A stretch of DNA of 35,640 bases from Hyphomicrobiales bacterium (GCA_026981645.1 JALSII010000051.1:1-35640); one strand, 5' to 3'; counted from the stretch's first letter, positions 24,391-34,054 are shown. Notes: generated from the sequence alone by a model not told the origin. Numbers and translations are program-made.

Positions 24391-26865
24391 GTGAGCGAAC
24401 TTCCCGACAAAATTCAAGACTGGTTTTCAGACCGTGGCTGGCAGATGCGCGACCATCAGCGTCGGGTGCTTGAGGTAAGCAGCGCCGGTCACTCGGCTTT
24501 GCTTATTGCCCCCACCGGCGCGGGCAAAACCCTGGCCGGATTTTTACCCACTCTGGCCCATCATGCAACGCAAAAACACGATGGCCTGCATACGCTCTAT
24601 ATCTCGCCGCTAAAGGCGCTGGCGGTGGACGTGGCGCGCAACCTCACCGATCCTATTGGAGAAATGGGCCTTGATATTCGCGTTGAAACCCGCACCGGCG
24701 ACACCCCTTCCAACCGGCGTCGGCGCCAGCGTTATGACCCCCCCGATATTCTGTTGACCACCCCCGAGCAACTGGCGCTGCTCATCTCCCACCCTGATGC
24801 CCACCGCATGTTTGATTCCCTCAAACGCCTGGTACTGGATGAATTGCACGCGCTGGTGACGTCCAAGCGTGGCGAACTGCTCTCGCTGGGCATCTCGCGG
24901 CTGGCCCGTCTTGCACCGCAAATGCAGATAACGGCGCTCAGCGCCACCATTGCCCGGCCGGAAACACTGCGCGACTGGATTGCGGCCCCTGTTGCTCCAC
25001 AAACCACCGAATTGCTGGAAATGGCCGGCGGCGCGCAACCAGAGGTTTCCATTCTGGCCAGCAAGGACCGCCTGCCCTGGGCCGGACATTCGGCAAGCTA
25101 TGCGGTGCCCGATCTTTATGAGATCATCAAAAACCACGGCACTTCGCTACTGTTCGTCAACACGCGCTCCCAGGCCGAAATGTTGTTTCAGGCACTCTGG
25201 GCCGCCAATGACGACGATCTGAGCATTGCCCTGCACCACGGCTCCCTTGATGTGGCCCAGCGCCGCCGGGTGGAAAGCGCCATGACCCGGGGCGATTTAA
25301 GGGCTGTAGTCTGCACCTCAACCCTTGACCTGGGCATTGACTGGGGCGATGTGGATCTGGTTATCCAGATCGGAGCACCCAAGGGCGCCTCGCGCATGCT
25401 CCAGCGCATCGGGCGCGCCAACCATACTCTTGATACCCCCTCAAAAGCGCTGTTTGTTCCCTCCAACCGCTTTGAAGTGCTGGAGTGCGAAGCGGCGCTG
25501 GAAGCAGTCCACAGGGGTGTGCAGGATAGTGAGGATCCGGTTGAAGGGGGTATGGATGTTCTGGCCCAGCATGTGCTGGGCATGGCCTGCGCCACAGAGT
25601 TTGAAACAAAGGAGCTATTTGGCGAAATCATTACCGCCTGGCCCTACCGCAACCTGTCGCAAGCGCGATTTGAGCGTGTGCTCGAATTTGCCGCCACCGG
25701 TGGCTATGCCCTCAAAGCCTATGAACGCTATGCCAAACTGCGGCGCACGCCGGAGGGAAAATGGCGCATCGCCAACGCCGGAATTGCCCGGCAATATCGC
25801 CTCAATGCAGGCACCATCATTGCCGAACCCATGGTCCGGGTGAGGCTGACGCGCAGCATGGAAAGGCGCCCCGGCCGGCCGTCCACGCCACGGGGGGGGC
25901 GTGTGCTGGGGGAAATGGAGGAATATTTCTTTTCCCAGATGCGCGTCGGAGACACGTTTTTGTTTGGTGGTGAAACCCTTTCATTTCAGGGCATGCGCGA
26001 AAACGAAGCCTTTGTGGCGCGCACCCAGGCCAAAGACCCCAAAATCCCCTCCTATATGGGGGGGAAGTTTCCCCTCTCCACCTATCTGGCGGAGCGGGTT
26101 CGTGCCATTCTGGGCTCCCCTGACGAATGGCACAAACTGCCAAAGCAGGTGAGCGAATGGCTCTCTTTACAGGGGCATGTTTCGCTGCTGCCCGGGCGCG
26201 ATAATCTGCTGGTCGAGACCTTCCCACGGGCCGATAAATCCTATCTGGTCTGTTATCCTTTTGAGGGTCGGCTGGCCCACCAGACCATGGGAATGCTGCT
26301 CACACGTCGCCTCGAACGCCTGCGCGCGCGCCCGCTGGGCTTTGTCGCTTCGGATTATGCACTTGTCATCTGGGGTCTGGGCGACATGAGCATGATGATC
26401 CGTAACGGGCAGCTGTCGCTGGACGAACTATTCTCCGAGGAAATGCTGGGCGACGATCTGGAAGAGTGGCTGGACGAATCCTCGCTGATGCGGCGCACCT
26501 TTCGCAACTGCGCCATGATCGCGGGCCTCATTGAGCGTCGCCATCCGGGCAAGGAAAAAACCGGTCGCCAGATCACCATGAATTCGGATTTGATTTACGA
26601 TGTGCTCTATGCCCATGAACCAGACCACATTCTGATTGAAGCCACCCGGCGCGACGCCTCCCGTGGTCTACTGGATATAGAACGGCTGGGTGAGTGCCTG
26701 CGCCGGATACGCCGGAATATTGTTCACAAACCCCTTTTGCGAATCTCGCCCCTTGCGGTACCCTTGATGCTTGAGATCGGCAAGGAACCCATATTTGGCG
26801 AGGGCCGCGAAAGTGCCATGGCCGAAGCCGCAGACGAGTTGATCAGAGAAGCGACAGGAAGCTAG
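24391..26865 (+). CDS. Ligase-associated DEXH-box helicase (Lhr-type)
   Basis: A superfamily 2 DNA helicase of the ligase-associated DNA damage response set. Walker A is APTGAGKTLAGF, motif II is LVLDELHALV (DELH rather than the DEVH of Lhr), motif III is ALSATI, and motif VI is QRIGRANH. A long Lhr-like C-terminal region follows, including ARTQAKDPKIPSYMGGKFPLST (ARTQAKDPKIPSY, then MGGKFPLST) and the AHEPDHILIEATRRDASRG stretch. I chose the GTG at 24391 (824 residues, with CGGAG just upstream), matching the usual length near 820; the frame opens at 24322. It is followed immediately by pdeM, so the two form a unit. Linked family members are an ATP-dependent ligase and a beta-lactamase-fold exonuclease; neither is in this window. 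Confidence 0.92.
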   Translation: MSELPDKIQDWFSDRGWQMRDHQRRVLEVSSAGHSALLIAPTGAGKTLAGFLPTLAHHATQKHDGLHTLYISPLKALAVDVARNLTDPIGEMGLDIRVETRTGDTPSNRRRRQRYDPPDILLTTPEQLALLISHPDAHRMFDSLKRLVLDELHALVTSKRGELLSLGISRLARLAPQMQITALSATIARPETLRDWIAAPVAPQTTELLEMAGGAQPEVSILASKDRLPWAGHSASYAVPDLYEIIKNHGTSLLFVNTRSQAEMLFQALWAANDDDLSIALHHGSLDVAQRRRVESAMTRGDLRAVVCTSTLDLGIDWGDVDLVIQIGAPKGASRMLQRIGRANHTLDTPSKALFVPSNRFEVLECEAALEAVHRGVQDSEDPVEGGMDVLAQHVLGMACATEFETKELFGEIITAWPYRNLSQARFERVLEFAATGGYALKAYERYAKLRRTPEGKWRIANAGIARQYRLNAGTIIAEPMVRVRLTRSMERRPGRPSTPRGGRVLGEMEEYFFSQMRVGDTFLFGGETLSFQGMRENEAFVARTQAKDPKIPSYMGGKFPLSTYLAERVRAILGSPDEWHKLPKQVSEWLSLQGHVSLLPGRDNLLVETFPRADKSYLVCYPFEGRLAHQTMGMLLTRRLERLRARPLGFVASDYALVIWGLGDMSMMIRNGQLSLDELFSEEMLGDDLEEWLDESSLMRRTFRNCAMIAGLIERRHPGKEKTGRQITMNSDLIYDVLYAHEPDHILIEATRRDASRGLLDIERLGECLRRIRRNIVHKPLLRISPLAVPLMLEIGKEPIFGEGRESAMAEAADELIREATGS

Positions 26866-27576
26866 TTGGCAAACGCAATCCAAATGTCTGTGGCAGAGTC
26901 GGAGGCGCCTTTGATCCATTTTTGCGGCCACGCCTTTTTGCCTCTGCTCAGTGGTGGATTGTTCTGGCAGGCAGAGAACACACTTCTGGTTGCCGACCTG
27001 CATCTTGAAAAAATGTCCTCCTTTGCCCGCTCCGGCCAACTGCTTCCCCCTCACGATACCGGAGCGACGCTGCAACGTCTTGCCTCTGATCTGGCTGAAA
27101 CCGGGGCGACCCGGGTGATATGCCTGGGGGACAGTTTCCACCGCGACGAAGGCACCAGCACCCTTTTGGGGGACGACAAAAACAGGCTGGAAGAACTGAT
27201 TGCGGATCGGGACTGGCTGTGGATAGCGGGCAATCACGACCCCGCCCCCCACGCTCTGGGCGGCGCCTGCTGCCCCAAAACAAAGATTGCAAACCTCGTG
27301 CTGACCCACAAGCCCACCCAAGACCTTTTTGGGCAGGTGTGCGGGCATCTGCATCCCGCAGCACGAGTGCATATCAACGCCCGCTCGGTGCGCCGACCCT
27401 GTTTTGTGCATGATGAGCGCCTGATGATGCTGCCGGCCTACGGGGTTTCGACCGGCAGTCTGAATATCCTTTCCCCTCCCTTTGCCGGTCTGTTTGAGCG
27501 AAGGGAGTTGCGGGTGACAATGCTGGGCAGGGACCGGCTCTATCCGGTTGGCGCCAAACGACTGGTTGGCGGCTGA
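26866..27576 (+). CDS. pdeM: Ligase-associated metallophosphoesterase PdeM
   Basis: A calcineurin-like phosphoesterase that accompanies the Lhr-type helicase in DNA repair. The metal-binding motifs are DLHLEK, GDSFHRD, AGNHD, LTHK and GHLHP, in the usual order. The stretch RRPCFVHDERLMMLPAYG is typical of the PdeM C-terminus. I chose the TTG at 26866, directly after the helicase stop, because AGGAAG lies four bases before it; an ATG at 26884 has no ribosome site. It ends 12 bases from the convergent DUF3429 gene. Confidence 0.9.
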   Translation: MANAIQMSVAESEAPLIHFCGHAFLPLLSGGLFWQAENTLLVADLHLEKMSSFARSGQLLPPHDTGATLQRLASDLAETGATRVICLGDSFHRDEGTSTLLGDDKNRLEELIADRDWLWIAGNHDPAPHALGGACCPKTKIANLVLTHKPTQDLFGQVCGHLHPAARVHINARSVRRPCFVHDERLMMLPAYGVSTGSLNILSPPFAGLFERRELRVTMLGRDRLYPVGAKRLVGG

Positions 27577-27588
27577 GCCTTGAAAGCA

Positions 27589-28050
27589 TCAGGCATTGGC
27601 CAGACCATGCAATACCAGAACGGCCATCAGCGTCAGGCAGACTGCCCACGTCATCATGCGCCGCGCCGCCGCATAGGCTCGCGGCAGCGTTCCCTTGAAG
27701 CCTGACCAGCTGTCCCAGGCTCCCTGGCCGCCAAATCCTACGATCAGCAGGGCAATGGCAATGGTAAAGGGCAGAAGGACTGCCGCCAGACCGAGCGCCA
27801 ACAGGGCCAGAATCAGCCCCAGACCCCGTTTGCTCTCTTCGCCCGGCAACAGAAAGCGGCCAAATCGGGCACCTGAAAAAAAACCGAGCAGCAAAGCGCT
27901 GTAGCCGACGACTGCACGTTCCAGAACAGCTTCTCCAAGAGGTACAAGACCGGAGAACAACATGCCGGCCAGTCCGGCAAACAGTGGCGAACACAATGCC
28001 AGAAAAAGCAAAAGCAACTTTTTGCTTTGCTCCGTATCGCTGTTCCTCAC
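27589..28050 (-). CDS. DUF3429-like small membrane protein
   Basis: A 153-residue inner-membrane protein with four to five hydrophobic segments. The region GYSALLLGFFSGARFGRFL resembles the DUF3429 pattern (YSxxILSFLGGxxWG), which is my basis for the name; the match is partial. The GTG at 28050 is preceded by AGGGA at seven bases and begins 11 bases after the TIGR02186 stop; a longer frame opens at 28077. Last gene of the TauE-TIGR02186 unit; function unknown. Confidence 0.6.
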   Translation of the reverse strand: MRNSDTEQSKKLLLLFLALCSPLFAGLAGMLFSGLVPLGEAVLERAVVGYSALLLGFFSGARFGRFLLPGEESKRGLGLILALLALGLAAVLLPFTIAIALLIVGFGGQGAWDSWSGFKGTLPRAYAAARRMMTWAVCLTLMAVLVLHGLANA

Positions 28051-28060
28051 CTGTATGTCC

Positions 28061-28852
28061 CTATCGCCTGAATGCAACAGCGCCCAGCCAGCCCGTGAAC
28101 AGGGCGATCAGGACACTCGCAAGCCCATAGGCGAGGGGATAGTCGCGGGCGGCATTGCCAATAAAGCGCTCCGCCCCTGTGGTGCGCACCACAAATCTTT
28201 CCGCTTTCTGGTCAAGTATTTGCCCGTTGCTGAATAAATAGGTTTTGGCCAGATAGGTGCCATTGGGCACATTTGCGGGCAGGGTCAGATTGGCGTTGTA
28301 GAAAGTCTCGGAAAGAAAAGAGATCCGCCGCTCACTTAATCCAAACATTTCCGCCTCCCTCATCAATCGCACAAGTTCCCCGGCAAAGCCCTTGTTGCGG
28401 ACCCGCTCCTCTTCAGATTGGTTCTCATATTGAGGGGGGTTTGCCTGATAAACAAGTCCGATCCCCTCCTTCCGGAGCGTGTCCTCGTCAGTGATTTTGT
28501 TCAGGGGACTGGTGGCCAGCACATGATAATAGGCGGGAACATCAGCAAATATTACCTCTTCACTGTTCAGCCAGACGCCAAGTTGCGGGGTCTTTTCACG
28601 TACCACCCGCCGGGTGGAGGGCCCCTGAATGACAATGATAATATCAAACGGGCCCGAGACTGAGCGCCCGTTCGCGCCGATAGGCGCTTCCACATTTCCA
28701 AACAGGGTCAGGCTTTCCCCGGAAAATGTCGAGTTGATGGAAATTTCGATTGCAGAAAGCTTGGAGACCAGGCGCTGTGACTGGACGGGCAAGGTCAAAG
28801 CCAGAACGCTCACGACAAGCAGGGTGAAAAATGTTGCAATACGGCCCATCAT
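28061..28852 (-). CDS. TIGR02186 family membrane-anchored periplasmic protein
   Basis: A 263-residue protein with an N-terminal signal or anchor (to about residue 26), a periplasmic domain containing ISINSTFSGESLTLFG and GPFDIIIVIQGP, and a single C-terminal membrane helix (about 240-260). These match TIGR02186, an alphaproteobacterial family that commonly sits beside a TauE/SafE exporter, as here. Its start overlaps the exporter stop by four bases, so the two are likely made together. It may be a periplasmic accessory of sulfur-compound export; the role is not established. Confidence 0.88.
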   Translation of the reverse strand: MMGRIATFFTLLVVSVLALTLPVQSQRLVSKLSAIEISINSTFSGESLTLFGNVEAPIGANGRSVSGPFDIIIVIQGPSTRRVVREKTPQLGVWLNSEEVIFADVPAYYHVLATSPLNKITDEDTLRKEGIGLVYQANPPQYENQSEEERVRNKGFAGELVRLMREAEMFGLSERRISFLSETFYNANLTLPANVPNGTYLAKTYLFSNGQILDQKAERFVVRTTGAERFIGNAARDYPLAYGLASVLIALFTGWLGAVAFRR

Positions 28853-29778
28853 GCCTCTCCCAAACCAAGAATTGCGGTTGAGAACGGGTCGAGAGGGGTG
28901 ACAAACAATGAGTAGGCGAAGCGCAGGGCGACCGCCAGAACGATGAGTCCCAGCAAAGCGCGCAACTGATCCCCGCGCAAACGTTGGCCTGCAGAGGCCC
29001 CAAACTGGGCGCCCACAACTCCGCCCACCATAAGCGAAAAGGCAAGAACAATATCAACGCTCTGAGAATTGACGGCGTGCAGAACCGTGGTTGCTGCCAT
29101 GATGCAAAGCACCTGTATCAGCGAGGTGCCGATGACCATGTTGCCCGGCACCCTGAGGATATAGACCAGCGCCGGCACCAGAATGAACCCCCCGCCAATA
29201 CCCAGCAGCGAACCCAGAAACCCGATAACCAGACCGATGGCCAGAACTGGAAGCACGCTGACATAAAGGTTGGAGCGCTTGAAGCGCACCCGCATGGGCA
29301 AGCCATGCACCCAATTGTGCTGGCCAGGCAGCTTGTGGGGGCGCTCATTACCCTTGGCCCGCCGCACCAGAGAACCAATGGCCTCATAGAGCAGAAGTCC
29401 GCCAATGGAGCCAAGAAACACCAGATAACCCACCGAAATAACCAGGTCGAGCTGGCCCGCATTCCTCAGAGCCGAGAATGTGGCAACACCAAAAAATGCC
29501 CCAATAATACCCGAAAGAACCAGATAGGTGGCAAGGTGGAAGTCAATGCCGCCCCTGCGAATATAGGATTGCGCGCCCGAAGTCGAAGCAGCAACCACCG
29601 TTCCAGTAACTGAAGCCACCGCCACCGGTGCGGGAATGCCGGTGAAAATCAACAAGGGGGTAAGCAAAAAACCGCCGCCAACACCAAAAAGACCGGAAAG
29701 AAATCCCACAGCCCCGCCTATCCCGATCATAAAGAACAGGTTGACCGAAAGTTCAGCAATCGGGAGGTAGACGTTCAC
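28849..29778 (-). CDS. TauE/SafE family sulfite exporter-like permease
   Basis: A 309-residue polytopic permease of the TauE/SafE family, whose members export sulfite, sulfoacetate or related organosulfur anions. The two halves carry the duplicated glycine-rich motif: GFLSGLFGVGGGFLLTPLL near residues 24-42 and GFLGSLLGIGGGFILVPALV near 190-210. About eight membrane spans are visible, with a cytoplasmic loop around 135-165. First gene of a three-gene unit with TIGR02186 and a DUF3429-like protein. Substrate is unknown here; no sulfur metabolism genes lie alongside. Confidence 0.9.
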   Translation of the reverse strand: MNVYLPIAELSVNLFFMIGIGGAVGFLSGLFGVGGGFLLTPLLIFTGIPAPVAVASVTGTVVAASTSGAQSYIRRGGIDFHLATYLVLSGIIGAFFGVATFSALRNAGQLDLVISVGYLVFLGSIGGLLLYEAIGSLVRRAKGNERPHKLPGQHNWVHGLPMRVRFKRSNLYVSVLPVLAIGLVIGFLGSLLGIGGGFILVPALVYILRVPGNMVIGTSLIQVLCIMAATTVLHAVNSQSVDIVLAFSLMVGGVVGAQFGASAGQRLRGDQLRALLGLIVLAVALRFAYSLFVTPLDPFSTAILGLGEA

Positions 29779-30098
29779 TCTCTAACAGGTCCAAAAATCA
29801 GGCCGGAAATTCCGGCGGCGGGCGCAAAAACGGGCGATGTATCCGGGCGGGCTGTCAACCACAAAATACGAAAGCCGGTGCCAAACTCCAGAGCTGTTAT
29901 TATCAGGGGTCAAGGCCCTGGATCATGCAACGCACGGCACTTATGACAAAAACGGCACGTATTAGATCGTAGCTGTTTAGGACTGAGGCAATCCTCTTGT
30001 CAACGTGATGTTGTCAGATTCTGCAAACCCGGACAAAATGCGGTTAACAGCGGGGTGGTTTCAGTAGTAAAATCGCAGTTTCAAGCGTATTTTCCGGC
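29779..30098. other. 320-base gap between the exporter operon and the podJ-like gene
   Basis: No convincing gene. It holds a near-perfect hairpin GCCGGAA-A-TTCCGGC (29802-29816), close to the exporter start. A possible leftward promoter reads TTGACA (30003-29998) and TAAACA (29979-29974) with an 18-base spacer, which would give the exporter message a leader of about 190 bases. The right end would hold the podJ-like 3' end. All low confidence. Confidence 0.35.
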
Positions 30099-33000
30099 CT
30101 AAACCGGTTGGCTGCCAAGAACGCTGAGCAGACGCGGGTTGATCTCTCCGCTTCTACTCATCCCGGTTGCCTCCTCAAAGGCGCTTATCGCTTCCACAGT
30201 TTTTGGACCAACCAGGCCGTCGGGCGTGCCCACATCAAAGCCAAGTTTGTTTAGCGCGGCCTGAACCCTGAGCACAATGTCTTTGTTGTTTATGGCGGGG
30301 CCGGGGTTAAAATTCTCAGACCATGTGCCAATGGGTGCAAAATTGGCGCGCATGTCCATGGGGGCTTGCCTCCAGTTTTTAACCTCGTCGTGCAGACGGG
30401 CAACGGTCTGTGCATCAAGTGAGCGCTGGACATCGTCGCGCGCCCGGACCGCATCTTCGTCTCCTTGTGCCGCTGCGATCGAGAACCAGCGGAAGGATTC
30501 TTCCAGATTCTGGGGAACACCCAGTCCGCGGGCATACAGCATGCCAAGATTGAACTGGCTGTCTCTGAGGCCAAGGGCCGCTGCCTGCTCAAACCATATG
30601 GCAGCTTCTGAGAACTTTTGCTCACCAAGTCCGCCTCCAGCCAGCAGCGAGGCGAGATTATGCATGGACATGCGGTTTCCCGCATCCGCTGCCTTCTGGT
30701 ACCACGCCCGGGCCAGGGTAAGGTCTTTATCAACACCAATACCGTTCTCATACATGTTGCCAAGCCTGTAGGCTGCCGGGGCATAACCCTGGATTGCAGC
30801 ACGCTCGTACCATGCTGCCGCTGCGCTGAGATCCTGCGCCAGAGCCCGGCCTTCGGCAAAAATTGCTGCAACCTCGAACTGGGCACGTGCATCGCCATCA
30901 CGCGCACTCTGGCGCAACTCAATAGGCCCCAGCGCCTCGGGGGGCAGATCCGCAAATCCAGGGGCCGGCACAATTTGTTGGGTGAGTTCCGACTGATCGG
31001 GTGACAGACTGGCAAGATCAAGCGAGGGGGGCATATCTGATGTTGTTGCCGGATCGATCATGCGCACTGCCGGGGTTCCTTCAATTGAAATTGAGCCGAC
31101 AACATCTGCGTTTCCCGATGCGCCGTCACCGGGTTTTTGAACGTTTCCGCCGCTTTCCTGTTCTCCCGAAATTCCACCAGTTGCAGAATCCGGGCTTTCG
31201 CCGGCTATGCCGGCTATGGCGGCCTCTGAACTCAACTCGGCAGGATTGAACCGCTGGTTGATCAGGTTCAGGGCAAGCATACTGACCGCCAGCATTGTGG
31301 CTACCAGCAGGATGGGTTGGCGGTGGCGGACCAGAAAGCTGTCCTGCACCTCAACGACATCCATCTGCTCCTGATCTGAGGGGGGGGAGCGATCTGCGAA
31401 AAGAGTTTCACGCCTGTCCCCGGGCAATTGCTGTTTGCTCTGTTCCGCAGGTTCCTGTCTCTTGGCACCAGGCTCTTTTTCCTGGTTCAGTTTTTTCTGG
31501 AACCGGGCCAATGCCTTGCCGATCAGGGATTGTGAACCGGCATCGGTATTTTCCGGATTGTTGGACTTCGCCGCGCGGCGGGCAGCTTCAATAAAAGTGG
31601 AACGTGAGACCTTCCGGCGGTCTTCATTCTCAGTTTTGTCGAGTGCGTCCTGAGCGCTGCTGTCCCCATGGGTGGAAAACGCCGCGCGCGGCCCACTCTC
31701 GGGGCTGACATCGGCACTTGTTGCATCATCCGAGGCAAAGCTCGAACGCGGTGCGGGGGGGGGGGATGTGTCTTTTGTGTTGAACTGGGGCAGTTTTATT
31801 CTATCCGTGCCTGGGCGTTCATTTCCTCGTGCGCATTCCTGCTCGCGGGCAAGGGCTTTTAAATCGCTCGCTCCATTATCCAGAACCATTGTTTCGGACT
31901 CATCAATGCGCAAAGGCTCTGGAACCGGTACATTTCGGCCATCCGGCTCGGGTGGGGGGTAGGAGGGAGCATTCAACGGCGCTTCGGCGTCCGGTGCGCG
32001 GGGCATGGTGTCTTTTAACGCGCTGAGCAGATGATTGTCCGTTTCGTTCAGGCCGGGGTGGTGTGGGCGTTTTGACTGAACAGGAGCCTCTTGGGCCATA
32101 TCATCATCGAGGAATACGGGTTCAGTTGCGTCTGACGTTTCGTCCCCGATATTTTCTGCAACCATCCTGTTATTCGCCAGCATGGGATTGGTGGCAACCG
32201 AGGCTGAGCGCACAGAAGTGCTGCCGGAAAGCGGGGAATCCAGCTCCTGCTGACCTAGCGTGGCTTCAAGCCGCCCAAGTCTCTGATTGACCATGTCCAT
32301 GCTGTTTTGAAGACTGGAAAACCCCTGGTCCGGTTCAGCAGTTCCCTGCTGTTTGATAAGTTCCGAAAGGCGTGCCTCCAATTCCTCGAATGCCTGCTGG
32401 TTTTGGGTGCTACCCTCATCCGCCAGGGCATCGCGCATTGCTTCACCGGTGCGCATTGCAACCATGTCAGCAATTGCTGTGAAATCAGGCGAGCTCTCGA
32501 CAGAGGCGCCTCCGGGGATAGTTTTATGGAGTTTGCCCAGTTCTTCCCCGGTACGCTCCATTTTTTCGGCCAGAGCACGAATTTGCTGTTCCAGCTGTTC
32601 AACGTCAAGACCTTCACTGCCGCCCGTACCCGTGCCTTTGGAAAGATTTTCAAACCTCTTGGACAAAGAACCTATGTGGTCCTCAATTGTATCAAACTTG
32701 GGTCCGGTAGCGCTTAGAACTGCTTCCTTTATCGCTGCCATATCTGCTTGAAGTCCGCCCACATGCGCGCCTTGCCCTCCGACCTGGGCAATGCTCTGGT
32801 TGAGAGTATCCAGTCTGGCGGCAAGGGAAGAAGAAAGGGCAGAACCGGGTTCGCCCTGCAACGCCCTGGTAAATTCTGCCATATCGGCACTCAGGCGTTC
32901 AAGGGCAGGACTTGTTTCATTCAGACCCTGTTCAATGGAATCTATCCGGGAATAAACCGAGCGGATACTGTCTTCCACGGAGGACAAGTCGATTGCGTCA

Positions 33001-33875
33001 AATTTTTCATAAAGGTTGCGGACACCGGTTTCGATGGCGTCAATCTGTTCGGCCCTTATTCCAGTTCCCGGCTGATCTGCATTTTGGGACTGCAACAGCG
33101 TGAGTTGCTCAAAAGCCTCGGCCAGAACATCCAGGCGTTCATGGATGGCGCTATAGTCAAGGTTCGAGCCGGAAGTGACGGCTTTGGCCAGTTTTGCGAT
33201 TTGCGTTTCGATGCGTTTAATCTGGCCGCGTTCGCCCACACTGTTTGCCAGCAATTCGACCACCGAGGACAATTGCTCAATCTGAATGGCCATTTCTTCC
33301 ACAGCACGCATGGAATTCTGTTGGGAGCCCATGTTTTTTTCAACGCGCTCAAAACGGGTGTTGATTTCGGCCAGGGTATTGCTGAACTCCTCGAGTTGCC
33401 CGGAATGGGCACGCCGGGTGTCCACGGCGCTACGGGGCACACCCCGACCGCGCGGTTGCGGCTGCGGGTGGTTCTGACTGGCACGAATTTGCTCGATCGC
33501 GTCCTGGAGCTGGCTTGCTGAGTGTGCCGGCATGGGCGTCACCTCACCTGTCTCGTTAAAACGATCGACAGCCCTTTGAACGGAATTCAATGCTACCTGG
33601 CGTCGATCATGGCCCTGGGCCGGGCTGGGCCGGGAAGCTTGGGGGGCGGCAGGGCGAAGAGAAAATGATTGCGGGTTGGGGGGCGGCGGTGGAGCTTGAG
33701 TTTGAGTGAACTGGTGTCCGTTGACCTGTTCAAGCAGGGTTTCCAGCTCACTGCGAAGCGCATTCCAATCGTCCTGATGGGGCTCGATTTGGTATTGTTC
33801 GCCCCTCTCTCCAGAAGCACGGTATTCTCCTGAATAATCGTCCCGGGAAAAATCTTTGCGATGTGCGTAGGCCAT
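30099..33875 (-). CDS. podJ: PodJ-like polar localization protein with Sel1 and peptidoglycan-binding domains
   Basis: A 1258-residue protein with the PodJ layout: a long cytoplasmic N-terminus rich in predicted coiled coil and low-complexity linkers (about residues 1-870), one membrane helix (ILLVATMLAVSMLALNLI), then a periplasmic part with about four Sel1-type repeats (such as AAYRLGNMYENGIGV, FNLGMLYARGLGV) and a C-terminal PG_binding_1 domain (VQAALNKLGFDVGTPDGLVGPKTVEAI, split as VQAALNKLGFDVGTPDG and LVGPKTVEAI). PodJ marks the new pole and organises polar division and adhesion in alphaproteobacteria. Length fits the rhizobial protein (about 1250 residues). The ATG at 33875 is preferred over an upstream TTG-type extension to 33917. 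An 11-base C run on the coding strand (31755-31765) lies in the Pro-rich linker. Confidence 0.75.
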   Translation of the reverse strand: MAYAHRKDFSRDDYSGEYRASGERGEQYQIEPHQDDWNALRSELETLLEQVNGHQFTQTQAPPPPPNPQSFSLRPAAPQASRPSPAQGHDRRQVALNSVQRAVDRFNETGEVTPMPAHSASQLQDAIEQIRASQNHPQPQPRGRGVPRSAVDTRRAHSGQLEEFSNTLAEINTRFERVEKNMGSQQNSMRAVEEMAIQIEQLSSVVELLANSVGERGQIKRIETQIAKLAKAVTSGSNLDYSAIHERLDVLAEAFEQLTLLQSQNADQPGTGIRAEQIDAIETGVRNLYEKFDAIDLSSVEDSIRSVYSRIDSIEQGLNETSPALERLSADMAEFTRALQGEPGSALSSSLAARLDTLNQSIAQVGGQGAHVGGLQADMAAIKEAVLSATGPKFDTIEDHIGSLSKRFENLSKGTGTGGSEGLDVEQLEQQIRALAEKMERTGEELGKLHKTIPGGASVESSPDFTAIADMVAMRTGEAMRDALADEGSTQNQQAFEELEARLSELIKQQGTAEPDQGFSSLQNSMDMVNQRLGRLEATLGQQELDSPLSGSTSVRSASVATNPMLANNRMVAENIGDETSDATEPVFLDDDMAQEAPVQSKRPHHPGLNETDNHLLSALKDTMPRAPDAEAPLNAPSYPPPEPDGRNVPVPEPLRIDESETMVLDNGASDLKALAREQECARGNERPGTDRIKLPQFNTKDTSPPPAPRSSFASDDATSADVSPESGPRAAFSTHGDSSAQDALDKTENEDRRKVSRSTFIEAARRAAKSNNPENTDAGSQSLIGKALARFQKKLNQEKEPGAKRQEPAEQSKQQLPGDRRETLFADRSPPSDQEQMDVVEVQDSFLVRHRQPILLVATMLAVSMLALNLINQRFNPAELSSEAAIAGIAGESPDSATGGISGEQESGGNVQKPGDGASGNADVVGSISIEGTPAVRMIDPATTSDMPPSLDLASLSPDQSELTQQIVPAPGFADLPPEALGPIELRQSARDGDARAQFEVAAIFAEGRALAQDLSAAAAWYERAAIQGYAPAAYRLGNMYENGIGVDKDLTLARAWYQKAADAGNRMSMHNLASLLAGGGLGEQKFSEAAIWFEQAAALGLRDSQFNLGMLYARGLGVPQNLEESFRWFSIAAAQGDEDAVRARDDVQRSLDAQTVARLHDEVKNWRQAPMDMRANFAPIGTWSENFNPGPAINNKDIVLRVQAALNKLGFDVGTPDGLVGPKTVEAISAFEEATGMSRSGEINPRLLSVLGSQPV

Positions 33876-34054
33876 GGACGTCCCAAGCTGCCGGAACCAA
33901 AAGGGAGACCCCCGCAATCCTTAAAGAGGGTCCAGCCTCCCTTTTCGCAAAAACATAGTAAACAGGGGGTTAACTGAGGCCCCATTTTGCAAAAAACCGG
34001 CAAAAAGTTACTCATATGCCACTGCAGACAAGTGGGCACAGCGTATTTGTTGTG

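Noticed and set aside
32748..33521. 257-residue plus-strand frame opposite podJ
   Set aside because: Antisense to the coiled-coil part of podJ; composition and lack of motifs fit a shadow frame.
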